This document shows, in pieces, positions 30,005-38,462 of a stretch of DNA of 64,000 nt. The notes under the pieces are model-generated. The model was not told the DNA's origin, made no database searches, and worked only from the letters and a program-made list of their open reading frames with translations. The translations under genes were made by a program, and so were the position numbers. Each line of letters begins with the position of its first letter. Position 1 is the stretch's first letter. Source of the stretch: a virus; IMG/VR virus record IMGVR_UViG_3300017917_002762, positions 1-64,000 of that record; one strand, given 5' to 3'.

Positions 30005-30705
30005 TGGATAATAAAGTAAACAAAGAAGAATTTAAAAAAATATTTATTGAAAAATTAAATAAATCAAATTGGAATTTTTTAAGTTCTTATATTAAAACTA
30101 ATGATTTTGATAATATATTAAATAAACTATATGAATTAAGAAAAGAAAATAAAAGATTTACACCTCCTGTAAAAGAAATGTTACAATGTTTTTATGATTG
30201 TGACTATAAAAGTTTAAAGATAATAATATTAGGAGATAGTCCATTTTCTAAAATTAATTATTCTAATGGTATTGCTTTTGATTGTTCTAAATCAAATGAT
30301 ATCGAACTTGATTTAAAAATTATGTTAGATGAAGTATTTAAAAAAAATAATATTAAAATTCCTAAAAAACATAACACTTCTTTAAAAAAATGGAGTGATC
30401 AAGGTATATTGTTATTAAATTCAAGTTTATCTATAGAAATAGATAAACAAAAAGGTCATTATAATATATGGAATGATTTTATAGTTTATATATTAGACTA
30501 TTTAAATTACAATAATGAAAATTTAATATTTTTATTATTAGGTGATAAAGCTAAAGAATACGAAGATTTATTAGATTCAGAAAAACATTACATATTTACA
30601 TTAAAACATCCTAATGAAACTACTTTAAAAGAAGGATGGGATACTAAAGATACTTTTCAAAAAATAAATACATTATTAAACAATAAAATAAACTGGCTAA
30701 ATTAA
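30004..30705 (+). CDS. Uracil-DNA glycosylase-like protein with altered active-site motif
   Basis: 233 aa. The family 1 UDG framework is visible: an uncommon motif A GDSPFS at 77-82, SNGIAFDCS (87-95), WSDQGILLLNSSLS (130-143, for LLLNxxLTV) and HPNETT (202-207, for HPSPLS). Canonical UDG has GQDPYH at motif A with the catalytic Asp and a His; here these positions read Ser and Ser, so catalysis may be lost or altered. Crass-like phages usually carry a UDG-like gene. It may act as a DNA-binding or replisome component. Confidence 0.75.
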   Translation: MDNKVNKEEFKKIFIEKLNKSNWNFLSSYIKTNDFDNILNKLYELRKENKRFTPPVKEMLQCFYDCDYKSLKIIILGDSPFSKINYSNGIAFDCSKSNDIELDLKIMLDEVFKKNNIKIPKKHNTSLKKWSDQGILLLNSSLSIEIDKQKGHYNIWNDFIVYILDYLNYNNENLIFLLLGDKAKEYEDLLDSEKHYIFTLKHPNETTLKEGWDTKDTFQKINTLLNNKINWLN

Positions 30706-30710
30706 AACTT

Positions 30711-31025
30711 ATGGCAACGACAATAGATTTAAAAATATCTAATTTACTAGAAGATCTTAATATGGGTCTCACTTGGTTAAAAAAAGAAGATTTTGGATAT
30801 GGTTCTATTCAAGAAAAATACAACATGAATGATCTACATGTAAAAATGATACAAAAACATCCAAAATTAATTAATGTTAGCCCTAACATTATTGTTTTTA
30901 ATATTATAGATGATGTTGATGTAGAAGAATATGAAAATAACAGTGATGTAGAACTATCTTTAAATGAAATTACAACTGAAAATATTAATAGTAATAACGA
31001 TTTAGAATTATTTAATACACTTTAA
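30711..31025 (+). CDS. Hypothetical protein (104 aa)
   Basis: N-terminal mixed region with GLTWLKKEDFGYGSIQE (19-35), C-terminal acidic/Asn-rich low-complexity tail. Between the UDG-like and AAA+ genes. No family recognised. Confidence 0.55.
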   Translation: MATTIDLKISNLLEDLNMGLTWLKKEDFGYGSIQEKYNMNDLHVKMIQKHPKLINVSPNIIVFNIIDDVDVEEYENNSDVELSLNEITTENINSNNDLELFNTL

Positions 31026-31056
31026 TAAAAAAAAAATAAATAAAAAATAAAAAAAT

Positions 31057-32160
31057 ATGAAAAAAAATAACATTTTAGATACAAGAAAAATTGAAACATC
31101 GTTAATTAATAAAGAAGAAGTATTTAAGATGCTTGCATTGGCAGAAGCAACTAGTTTACCATTATTATTAGTTGGTCCTCCAGGTACAGGTAAAACTAAA
31201 ACTGTAATAGAATATTCAAAAGCATGGTTACAAAAAAGTAATAATACTGTTACCAATCAAGATTTTATTGATAAATTGTATATTTTAGAAACTGATGAAG
31301 GTACTAAAAATAGTGAAGTAAAAGGAATGCCCGATTTACAGAAGTTATTTACAGAAAATAAATACGAAATATTAGCTCCAATTAGTACAGCTGAAATTAT
31401 TGTAATTAATGAAGTAGATAAAGCTAGTAGTAATATTAGAAATTCTTTTTTAGGTGTAATGAATGAAAAATTCTTATTTAATGGTAAACATAAAATGCCA
31501 TGTAAATGGAAATTATTTGTAGCAACTTGTAATGAAATTCCTAAAGATGAGATCGATAATCCATTTTGGGATAGATTTATGTTAAAAATGAATGTTTCTA
31601 GAATTACTGCTAATGAAATTTCTAAGTATTACAGTAAAGGAGATAAAAATTATAAAGAATATGTAAATATTGCAGTTCCTTCTAAAGCTGAAATAAATAG
31701 TGTTCAATTAAGTGAAAGCAAGTTAGAAAAGTTTTTATCTATTGCTTATACTAATTTATCAGATAGAACTTTAACGTTTGTTCCATTTTTAACTAAAGCT
31801 ATTAGTTTAATTTGGAACATTAGTGTTGATAAAGCATTAATTAAATTAGTTTCTATTATGATAAATACACAAGCTTCTTCAAAGTTAAAAGATTTATTAT
31901 ATAATCAAGAAGTTAAAAATGTTTTAAATAGAATTGAAGTATTAAATACTTATTCAGATGAAAGTAGTTTATCTCAAGGATTAACAGAAATTGAAAACTT
32001 GGTAAGTTTATATGCATCTCAAAATAGAATTACGCAAGAAGATGTTGAAGAAATTGAACAAGTTTTAGCTTATACATTAGAAGAGCATAAAGTTAAAATT
32101 CAAGAAAATCTACAAAAAGAAGATAAAGCATTAGAAGTAATAGATGCAGATGCATTTTAA
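31057..32160 (+). CDS. MoxR-type AAA+ ATPase
   Basis: 367 aa. Walker A VGPPGTGKTK at 39-48, Walker B IIVINEVDKAS (about 111-121), sensor 1 FVATCNE (about 153-159) and the arginine region near PFWDRFM. MoxR ATPases act with VWA proteins as chaperone or metal-insertion machines (RavA-ViaA, CobS-CobT). The next gene is a VWA protein, giving the classic pair; this pair occurs in crAss-like phages. Ends at a terminator. Confidence 0.85.
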   Translation: MKKNNILDTRKIETSLINKEEVFKMLALAEATSLPLLLVGPPGTGKTKTVIEYSKAWLQKSNNTVTNQDFIDKLYILETDEGTKNSEVKGMPDLQKLFTENKYEILAPISTAEIIVINEVDKASSNIRNSFLGVMNEKFLFNGKHKMPCKWKLFVATCNEIPKDEIDNPFWDRFMLKMNVSRITANEISKYYSKGDKNYKEYVNIAVPSKAEINSVQLSESKLEKFLSIAYTNLSDRTLTFVPFLTKAISLIWNISVDKALIKLVSIMINTQASSKLKDLLYNQEVKNVLNRIEVLNTYSDESSLSQGLTEIENLVSLYASQNRITQEDVEEIEQVLAYTLEEHKVKIQENLQKEDKALEVIDADAF

Positions 32161-32168
32161 TTTTATTT

Positions 32169-32212
32169 AAAGTGTGTGTAATAATTTTACACACACTTTT
32201 ATTTTTTTTTAT
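32169..32212 (+). terminator. Rho-independent terminator
   Basis: AAAGTGTGTGTAA (32169-32181) pairs with TTACACACACTTT (32187-32199), then a T-rich run. It lies between the MoxR and VWA genes and may make their amounts unequal. Confidence 0.8.
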
Positions 32213-32229
32213 AATTCAATTTAAATTAC

Positions 32230-33813
32230 ATGGCTAAAATACAAAAAATCAGCACTATTGCTGAAAAAATTAAAAAAAATCAAATAAATGTATCTAACAT
32301 AAAAAAGTTTTCTTCAATTAATTATTATGAAAGAAAAGAATTAATTTCTCCTTATTTACATAATATTGATTCTGATATATTACTTAATATGGTAGATTTT
32401 AATATTAAATATAGATTTGATAAAACTGTATTTGAAAAATTAAAAACAGAAATAAATATTCATAATGAGACATCTTTAAAAAATGAAATTTTTAATGTTT
32501 TTACAAATATTCCAGATGAATTAATAAAAGATATATATAATCAATTATATAATAAAAGTAATAAATTAGATTATAAAAAAAGAGATAATTTAAATAAAAA
32601 TAAATATAATATTTTAGATAAAGCTAATGATTCTATTATTAAAATATTAAGTGAAAACTCTAATATAAAAAGTTCAATTTTTACAAATAAAGTAATGGAA
32701 TATATTATATATACTTTATTAGTATTAAAACATAAAGATAGAGATGCTTATCAAAATATAGTTGATTCTTTAAATAATCAAAAATCTTCAAATAATAATC
32801 AACAACAAGATTCTAACAATAATTCTAATAATGCAAATAACAATCAATCTAATGTTGATGATTCTGATGATGATAGTTTAGATAATAATCAAAACAATAA
32901 TAATCAAAATAATAATACTAATAATACTAATAGTGGTAATAGCGTTAGTAAAGTAGATGTTTTAGAAAAAGAATTAAATAAAAACAATAATATTTTTAAT
33001 GATCTTATAGATAAAGGTAAAGATATAATTGAAAATCTTAACACATTATATAATGAAGATGAATTAAATGATTTATGGAGTGATGAATCAGATATATTAA
33101 CTAATGAAATAGAAAATATTGAAAATTTAAGTAAAAAAATAGAAAAAATACAAGTTAGGTCATCAAATATTAAAAAACATATTCAAAAAATATTAGATAA
33201 ATCTTTATCGTATTTTTCTATTAATGAAATTGTAAAATATGATAATTTTTTAGATGATCCTAGTATTAGCGATATTTTAGATTATACATATTTACATCAA
33301 AATTTAAGAAAAGTATTAATTGATGATGTTCAAATTAAAAACTCTAAAAAAGTAGGTAAAGTAGATATTTATATTGATGTTTCAGGTTCTATGGATTGTT
33401 CAGCTTGTATTGAAGATGACCGCACAATTACTAAATTAGATTTTACAAAAGCTTTTTTATTAGAATTAAAAAAAATAAATATTATAAATGATATTTATAG
33501 ATTTGATACTAAAGTAAAAAAATTTAATTATGATAAAATCAAAGTATTAAGACTTCATACTGGAGGAGGAACTGATTTAGAAAAAGTAATTAAGCAAATA
33601 AAAAATAATGATAAAAATTCTATTGTCATTACAGATTGTGAAGATCATTTAGATATTTATGATAAAAAAGCATTTATTATTGGTGTTGCTGGATCTAGAT
33701 TTCATATGTTTAATCCTGAAACAATAGAAGAATATTCAACTAATAATCAAATACTTTATTTTGATGGAATAAATGTTTTAAAAATTGATAAAAGAGGAAA
33801 TCCTACAAAATAA
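32230..33813 (+). CDS. VWA-domain protein, MoxR partner
   Basis: 527 aa. C-terminal von Willebrand A domain with the MIDAS motif DVSGSM at 383-388, a threonine-containing LHTGGGTD segment near 442-449 and a final acidic strand. The N-terminal 180 residues are helical, and 185-245 is an Asn/Gln/Asp/Ser-rich low-complexity linker. The order resembles CobT- and ViaA-like proteins that work with the MoxR ATPase upstream. The linker may be flexible or length-variable. Confidence 0.85.
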   Translation: MAKIQKISTIAEKIKKNQINVSNIKKFSSINYYERKELISPYLHNIDSDILLNMVDFNIKYRFDKTVFEKLKTEINIHNETSLKNEIFNVFTNIPDELIKDIYNQLYNKSNKLDYKKRDNLNKNKYNILDKANDSIIKILSENSNIKSSIFTNKVMEYIIYTLLVLKHKDRDAYQNIVDSLNNQKSSNNNQQQDSNNNSNNANNNQSNVDDSDDDSLDNNQNNNNQNNNTNNTNSGNSVSKVDVLEKELNKNNNIFNDLIDKGKDIIENLNTLYNEDELNDLWSDESDILTNEIENIENLSKKIEKIQVRSSNIKKHIQKILDKSLSYFSINEIVKYDNFLDDPSISDILDYTYLHQNLRKVLIDDVQIKNSKKVGKVDIYIDVSGSMDCSACIEDDRTITKLDFTKAFLLELKKINIINDIYRFDTKVKKFNYDKIKVLRLHTGGGTDLEKVIKQIKNNDKNSIVITDCEDHLDIYDKKAFIIGVAGSRFHMFNPETIEEYSTNNQILYFDGINVLKIDKRGNPTK

Positions 33814-33825
33814 AAAAATTAAATT

Positions 33826-34182
33826 ATGATACAAAACAAAATCAGTAAAGAAACATTTGAATTGTCAAAGATTTATTCTTTATGTTCTAATGCTAAGTTA
33901 AGAACAGAAGTATTAATGAAATCTAAGAATGTTGAAGGTCAAGCAAAAGATTATTTAAGACGTTCAATTTTTAACAGATTAAATGCTATTGAAAATGATT
34001 TGAAAGCGTTATTCATTAACCATTCAAAAGATTTAGAAGTAATCAAAGAAGAAATGATAAGTGAAGAAGCTAGTCTTCAAAATGAAAATGTGCAAAATTT
34101 ATTTTTAGCATTACCTAAAGGGATTAGAGATGAGATAGAACGATATATTGAACAAAGACATTTTATTTACACTAACAATTAA
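33826..34182 (+). CDS. Hypothetical helical protein (118 aa)
   Basis: All-helical, charged; starts 12 bases after the VWA gene. ALPKGIRDEIERYIEQRHF (97-115) is a distinctive C-terminal helix. Last gene before the fourth cassette. No family recognised. Confidence 0.6.
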   Translation: MIQNKISKETFELSKIYSLCSNAKLRTEVLMKSKNVEGQAKDYLRRSIFNRLNAIENDLKALFINHSKDLEVIKEEMISEEASLQNENVQNLFLALPKGIRDEIERYIEQRHFIYTNN

Positions 34183-34237
34183 AGATTAAATCATGAAGTT
34201 ATTTACAGAATTTGCTATGACGGTCAATTATGTTTGT

Positions 34238-34363
34238 CTATAACGTTTTGCATATAGGCGAAAAATTTGAAACTAAAACTTAATTTAAAACAATAAATTT
34301 GATACTTATGAAAAATATTCTTATGAAACTAAAACGGCTTTTTTGCCTATGTGCTGTTAGCAG
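34238..34363. repeat. attC: attC site 3, next to a fourth cassette
   Basis: CTATAACG..GTTAGCAG boundaries with arms GCATATAGGC (34250-34259) and GCCTATGTGC (34345-34354) pairing over 10 bp (one G-T and a mismatch). The 85-base loop is AT-rich and phage-like. The following cassette start GTTAGCAGTAGTGCTTC resembles the GTGCTTC seen after the first and third cassette starts at 23591 and 24435. The cassette body runs to about 34590. Confidence 0.6.
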
Positions 34364-34382
34364 TAGTGCTTCACGACATTTC

Positions 34383-34586
34383 TTGTTTGCAGCAACATTT
34401 AAGTTAGATACTTATGAAACCGCTACACAGAATTTTGGATACGTTAGAAAATCAGATTTCCCAACAATTACAAACTTAAAAGATGTCGTAAGGTCATATC
34501 ATAAAAAGGTAAATGACATTGTAATACTTTCAATTAGTGAAGTTAAAGAAGATGAATTTAAGCGGTTTTTTTCGGAGCAGGATTAA
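34383..34586 (+). CDS. Cassette 4 gene: hypothetical protein (about 67 aa)
   Basis: Open frame of a folded-looking small domain: FAATFKLDTYETATQNFGYV, then SDFPTITNLKDVV and VNDIVILSISEV, a ferredoxin-like alternation, ending KRFFSEQD. I place the start at the TTG at 34383 because it follows the cassette boundary; in-frame ATGs at 34299 and 34311 lie in the attC loop and would give 95 aa. The base composition is GC-richer than the phage. Function unknown. Confidence 0.5.
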   Translation: MFAATFKLDTYETATQNFGYVRKSDFPTITNLKDVVRSYHKKVNDIVILSISEVKEDEFKRFFSEQD

Positions 34587-34665
34587 CATCTCGCACAACA
34601 CTAAACAAACGAAACTAATTATCCTAAAAAAAATAAATGAAAAATAAAATCGAAAATAAACTAAC

Positions 34666-34695
34666 AAAGCCCTATTAATTTAGGGCTTTACTTTT
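34666..34695 (+). terminator. Terminator between convergent blocks
   Basis: AAAGCCCTA (34666-34674) pairs perfectly with TAGGGCTTT (34681-34689), followed by ACTTTT. It lies between the plus-strand block and the minus-strand endolysin gene. Confidence 0.7.
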
Positions 34696-35197
34696 ATATG
34701 TTTATATATCCTTCTTTGTCAAAATCTTTTTTATTGCGTTTCGCTAATAAATCAGATGCTTTATAGCCAAATGATTTTTGAAAGTGTGGCATATCCTTAA
34801 AACGCCAATCACCACCCCATTCCCATCCATAGTTTTTGAAAACAGCTACTACTTCCATCCAATCAGCAATACCATCACCATCAAAATCTATATTTGTTTC
34901 CCAAGATGCAGATTCAAATACTCCATCTTTATTTGTGTCTTTAAGCAATACAATATCAACAGCTAGCCCATAATTATGTAAACTTAATCCAGCAGGTGCA
35001 TTGGTTACTATCTTACCTTTAGTTGTTCTACCTTGAGCATATAGTGCTTTTTGTTCCTCAAAGGTTCTGAGGACATACGCAAATCGGCAGATAGCTTTAC
35101 CTGTCAACGCTCCGTTGATTTTAGCGAAAATACTTTTAAGCTCAGACCTTAGTTTAGGGTGTGCTGTTTCTATCCTTTGGAGTGAAATTTTATCCAT
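34694..35197 (-). CDS. Endolysin: M15 family D-Ala-D-Ala peptidase
   Basis: 167 aa. Zinc ligands of the M15 family: His74 and Asp81 in SLHNYGLAVD, and His138 in DMPHFQ, with GGDWRF near 128-133. Cleaves peptidoglycan cross-bridges for lysis. Two EF-hand-like loops (DTNKDGVFESAS at 87-98, DFDGDGIAD at 104-112) sit in the middle, so calcium probably stabilises it. No signal peptide; release needs a holin. The next gene (35354) overlaps it by 8 bases. Confidence 0.9.
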   Translation of the reverse strand: MDKISLQRIETAHPKLRSELKSIFAKINGALTGKAICRFAYVLRTFEEQKALYAQGRTTKGKIVTNAPAGLSLHNYGLAVDIVLLKDTNKDGVFESASWETNIDFDGDGIADWMEVVAVFKNYGWEWGGDWRFKDMPHFQKSFGYKASDLLAKRNKKDFDKEGYINI

Positions 35198-35354
35198 TTA
35201 GTTTAACTTTTGATTCGTGAATAGGAAATCTAATTTCTTGAAATTCGACAATATAAACGGGTTCAGAATAGCTTATTTTAACCACATTAGAACCTTTAGG
35301 AATTAAAACTCGTTTCTTGTTGTGCCATGCGTTCACATCTTCAAGTAAGGTCAT
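35190..35354 (-). CDS. Hypothetical small protein of the lysis cassette (54 aa)
   Basis: Start chosen at the ATG at 35354, which overlaps the stop of the upstream spanin-like gene by 4 bp; a longer frame to 35417 would overlap far more. Beta-rich, basic, with KKRVLIPKGS (about 12-21). Between the spanin-like and endolysin genes. Function unknown. Confidence 0.55.
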   Translation of the reverse strand: MTLLEDVNAWHNKKRVLIPKGSNVVKISYSEPVYIVEFQEIRFPIHESKVKLNG

Positions 35355-35866
35355 CGTCTTTGGTTGAAGTGAAACACAACAAATATAGCTAATAGCGCAA
35401 ATGCAATTATAGCCCATTTAACAGCGTTATTCTTGCTATCCAATACTTTGTACATCTCGGAATCTAATCTGTCAGCCTTGCGCTTGTAAAGTCCTAAACT
35501 GAATGTATCTTTCTTTATTATCGTTGTAACCTTTGTAAAGGTATCAACTCTATAACGATTGATGTACTTAGGAACTCTTATAATTCTTTCTTTAGCTGAA
35601 TCACAATCAATTTGAGTAAATAAAGTATCATGCAAATCAGCACCTTTCAAGTAGATAAATGAATCTTTAGTTTTTACTTCAATCTTACTACTACAATATT
35701 CAGCAACATAAAATGGATATTTGCGTTCCATTCTTGCCATCTTCTTAACGGGATTACCACAAGATGAAAGACTAACTAATAACCCTAAAAGAAAGATAAG
35801 GAAGCAAATCCCTATACCAAAGTAAATACCGTATTTAATTCTCTGATTTTGCATAAGTTTCTCCAT
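35351..35866 (-). CDS. Spanin candidate (unimolecular type)
   Basis: 171 aa. N-terminal hydrophobic segment (12-34) ends in a lipobox-like LSSC with Cys36; the middle is a soluble, charged region with a possible coiled coil (about 125-145); and a second span lies at 148-164 before a basic tail. A lipidated N-terminus plus C-terminal membrane span is the layout of unimolecular spanins, which fuse inner and outer membranes. The location in the lysis cassette supports this. A simple two-span membrane protein is the alternative. Confidence 0.6.
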   Translation of the reverse strand: MEKLMQNQRIKYGIYFGIGICFLIFLLGLLVSLSSCGNPVKKMARMERKYPFYVAEYCSSKIEVKTKDSFIYLKGADLHDTLFTQIDCDSAKERIIRVPKYINRYRVDTFTKVTTIIKKDTFSLGLYKRKADRLDSEMYKVLDSKNNAVKWAIIAFALLAIFVVFHFNQRR

Positions 35867-36071
35867 TTGCTAAGATTATATTTAAAACTTCTAACCCCAT
35901 CATTAACCATCCGACTATCAACATTTGGTCTGCATCACTTAACCCGAATTTAGATAATGTACCCGTAAGGACTGAACCCGAAGTAACTAAATAAATAATT
36001 CTCTTTGTCTTACGATACCATGCAGGTGCAGGTTTAGCGTGATTGCTTGTGTTTATTGTTGTCTTTGCCAT
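35835..36071 (-). CDS. Small membrane protein, holin-like
   Basis: 78 aa. Basic N-terminus (about 1-22), then two likely membrane segments (24-45 and 52-68) and a short end. It overlaps the spanin-like gene by 32 bp and the next gene by 38 bp. Lysis-cassette position and two-span topology suggest a holin or antiholin. Confidence 0.6.
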   Translation of the reverse strand: MAKTTINTSNHAKPAPAWYRKTKRIIYLVTSGSVLTGTLSKFGLSDADQMLIVGWLMMGLEVLNIILANGETYAKSEN

Positions 36072-36243
36072 TTCGCATATTGTTTTTAATTGTTAAAATA
36101 TAAGAAGTTAAACCAACAACTGACAAAGCTATCTTTAAAACTAAGTCAATGTTAGTCAATGCAATTACTGGAACAGCGCATATAGTCCCTACAACATTTC
36201 CAATTATATTCAAGAAAATATTGTTTGTATCTTGATGAATCAT
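36034..36243 (-). CDS. Small membrane protein, holin-like
   Basis: 69 aa with two hydrophobic spans (8-30 and 34-50) and a strongly basic tail, a class II holin-like layout. Part of the overlapping lysis gene run. Confidence 0.6.
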   Translation of the reverse strand: MIHQDTNNIFLNIIGNVVGTICAVPVIALTNIDLVLKIALSVVGLTSYILTIKNNMRNGKDNNKHKQSR

Positions 36244-36248
36244 TTTTA

Positions 36249-36503
36249 TTAACTATTATATCTATTATACTCAATTTCATAAAGCCCTTCACATCCTAAA
36301 AATGTATGCACCCCGCAAGGGTTAGGAAAAACCTTATAGTCCGATAATTCTACAATCTCATCATAATCATAATACACATCAACTGCTTGTTTACCTTCTA
36401 TTAATTCACCTATCTCAACAAAATGAGCGTTAGGGTTAGATTCTAATAATGGCTTTAATTCTTGCCACTTATCTATCGGAAATTCGTACTTTAAAAATCT
36501 CAT
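36249..36503 (-). CDS. Hypothetical protein (84 aa)
   Basis: Acidic small protein with several aromatic residues and conserved-looking PCGVHTFLGCEGLYE near the end. Between tail and lysis genes. No family recognised. Confidence 0.55.
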   Translation of the reverse strand: MRFLKYEFPIDKWQELKPLLESNPNAHFVEIGELIEGKQAVDVYYDYDEIVELSDYKVFPNPCGVHTFLGCEGLYEIEYNRYNS

Positions 36504-36507
36504 AAAA

Positions 36508-37908
36508 TTAACTTGTTAGCGATATACATTGAGCTTCTGATAGATGAGTATTCCATAGTGCCATTTGTTGAATGTAAAAAGGAGTGCCTACAGCAATAGT
36601 TCTCAATGTTTCTAAAGCTGTTGGCGTAAATGACGATGTTATTTGTAAACTACCGTTTGCATATACTTTAACATTTAAACCATCCCATGTTATAGCTAAT
36701 TTTATAATACCTGAAGGCAATATATATAACGAGCTTATTGCCCCCGCTACTTGTTTCCACACCCTATTGATAGATGAACCACTATTACCAATCCATATGT
36801 TATCAGCGGCCGCAACAACATTATTACCTAATCCTAATTGTTGTGCTTGAGCAACATCCGTTGGTACAGATTGATTATTCTTCAATTCCACAAACCAAGT
36901 ACCACCACTCGCTGAAATCAAACCATTGGTGTAGATGTTATCACGAGTGTAACTATCTGCATTTCGGGTAGCGGATGTACCATTTGTTGGAATCCATGTA
37001 GTCGTATACGCCCCAAGTTCAATTTGTGGTGCATAAAATCTCATTGTCCAATCATATGCAGTACCACTTACGACATCAATACGAATTTGAACACCCGTAA
37101 ATGCTGTTGATGCATTGTTTAATGTTCTTGTTCCACTAATTCTTGTTAAGGTTGTTATCGTGTTTAAGTTAGCCGTAATACCACCTTGAGCCAAAAACAC
37201 ACCCGATGCATTATATTCAACCGCTTGTATTGCATTTGTTGGAATTGTCCCCGATACCTTTTTGTAATAAAATGAATATGCCCAAGTTTGACCACTTGTG
37301 GCAGCAATCACATTTGTTCCTTCAAACAATATCAAAAAGAATGCACTACTACTTGGAGTACCCGAATACCTAACATCCACATAAGGCAAACCCTTTTCAG
37401 TACCCGTTCCAACAATTTCTTTTGTTAAACCAGGTCGGGTATTAAAAGTCCAGTTTGTTGGGTCTGTTCCTGGTGTACCCGCAACTGCGCCTACCATTGT
37501 GTTATTCCTAATTGAATTAGTCCTTTGCGGTTCATACAATGCAACTGGACAACCGCCTAAAGAATAGTCTAATCTTTGGACTCCTGAAGCTACACTTTCA
37601 ATAACCCCACTTTCATTTGTTCTTGTTGCGGCAGACCCTCTTGTAAATGTTAAATCACCATTACCATTACTTGGAACTTGTGAATAAATAACACCTGATT
37701 TATATCCACTTGGAGCAAGTACAAATGTTGCAGATTGCAAAAGGTTTTTTGAATCTAAATTTGAAAGTGTAGTAACTGCACATGAGTCAGCCTCAACCAC
37801 TCCTGAATTCCATATTACTCTTGATTTGAATATATTAAAAAATGAATGAGAAAAACTCACTACATTACTCAGTAAAACTCTTTTTATTAGTCGTCTCATT
37901 AGATACAA
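36508..37908 (-). CDS. Tail receptor-binding-type protein with carbohydrate-binding-like modules
   Basis: 466 aa, beta-rich, Ser/Thr/Gly/Asn-rich. The segment DLTFTRGSAATRTNESGVIE (85-104) is a widespread module at the start of phage tail and head-fibre proteins. Two jelly-roll-like regions follow (about 125-300 and 330-460), the second with LamG-like strands. The DNA is GC-richer than the core genome. Likely recognises surface glycans. The ATG could be two or three codons downstream. Confidence 0.75.
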   Translation of the reverse strand: MYLMRRLIKRVLLSNVVSFSHSFFNIFKSRVIWNSGVVEADSCAVTTLSNLDSKNLLQSATFVLAPSGYKSGVIYSQVPSNGNGDLTFTRGSAATRTNESGVIESVASGVQRLDYSLGGCPVALYEPQRTNSIRNNTMVGAVAGTPGTDPTNWTFNTRPGLTKEIVGTGTEKGLPYVDVRYSGTPSSSAFFLILFEGTNVIAATSGQTWAYSFYYKKVSGTIPTNAIQAVEYNASGVFLAQGGITANLNTITTLTRISGTRTLNNASTAFTGVQIRIDVVSGTAYDWTMRFYAPQIELGAYTTTWIPTNGTSATRNADSYTRDNIYTNGLISASGGTWFVELKNNQSVPTDVAQAQQLGLGNNVVAAADNIWIGNSGSSINRVWKQVAGAISSLYILPSGIIKLAITWDGLNVKVYANGSLQITSSFTPTALETLRTIAVGTPFYIQQMALWNTHLSEAQCISLTS

Positions 37909-38462
37909 TCTGTTGTAATCTCGATGAAAAATGATTGCGCATTTGTTGGAGTTAAAGTACCAGTAAATGAATCGACCTCTAACATCCCGTAAATTGTGTT
38001 ATTACTTGGTCTGCTTTCAAATGCTAAAGCCCCCGTCCATAATGCTATTGCTGTATCTGAACCCGAACCCTCTGTACTTAATGCATTAAATGTAATCGTT
38101 CCAATCCTATTTGCTCGATTAGCATACAAAATAGTAAATGGCGCATTGTCAGCTATTGCAGTAGGTTGATTCTTATAAAGATGCAATTTTATGATAGCCG
38201 CATTAGTTGAAGCCCAATTGACATTATTAGTCATTAGTCTCACTTTAGTAATATACCCAAATTGCGAAACGTCAGGAGTGATGCCCGAAAAAGTCAATAC
38301 ACTAGGTGAACCAGTTGAATTACTAATTACGTCTTTCGCTGTGTATGCAATTGGACTTGGTGAGTCTGTTGGTCTATTAAACTCGACCGCTATTACTTTA
38401 TTGTAAAGTTGTGTTAAAACACTATTTAATCTAAGTAAATTATTAAATTTTTGATTATTCAT
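37899..38462 (-). CDS. Hypothetical tail-associated protein (187 aa)
   Basis: Beta-rich with Thr/Asn/Ser bias and alternating hydrophobic strands; overlaps the receptor-type gene by 10 bp. Composition and context suggest a tail or baseplate accessory protein. No family recognised. Confidence 0.6.
   Translation of the reverse strand: MNNQKFNNLLRLNSVLTQLYNKVIAVEFNRPTDSPSPIAYTAKDVISNSTGSPSVLTFSGITPDVSQFGYITKVRLMTNNVNWASTNAAIIKLHLYKNQPTAIADNAPFTILYANRANRIGTITFNALSTEGSGSDTAIALWTGALAFESRPSNNTIYGMLEVDSFTGTLTPTNAQSFFIEITTDCI

Noticed and set aside
35190-35417. Longer start for the small lysis-cassette gene
   Set aside because: The ATG at 35354 overlaps the preceding stop by 4 bp, the common coupling in this operon; the upstream extension would lie entirely within the spanin-like gene.
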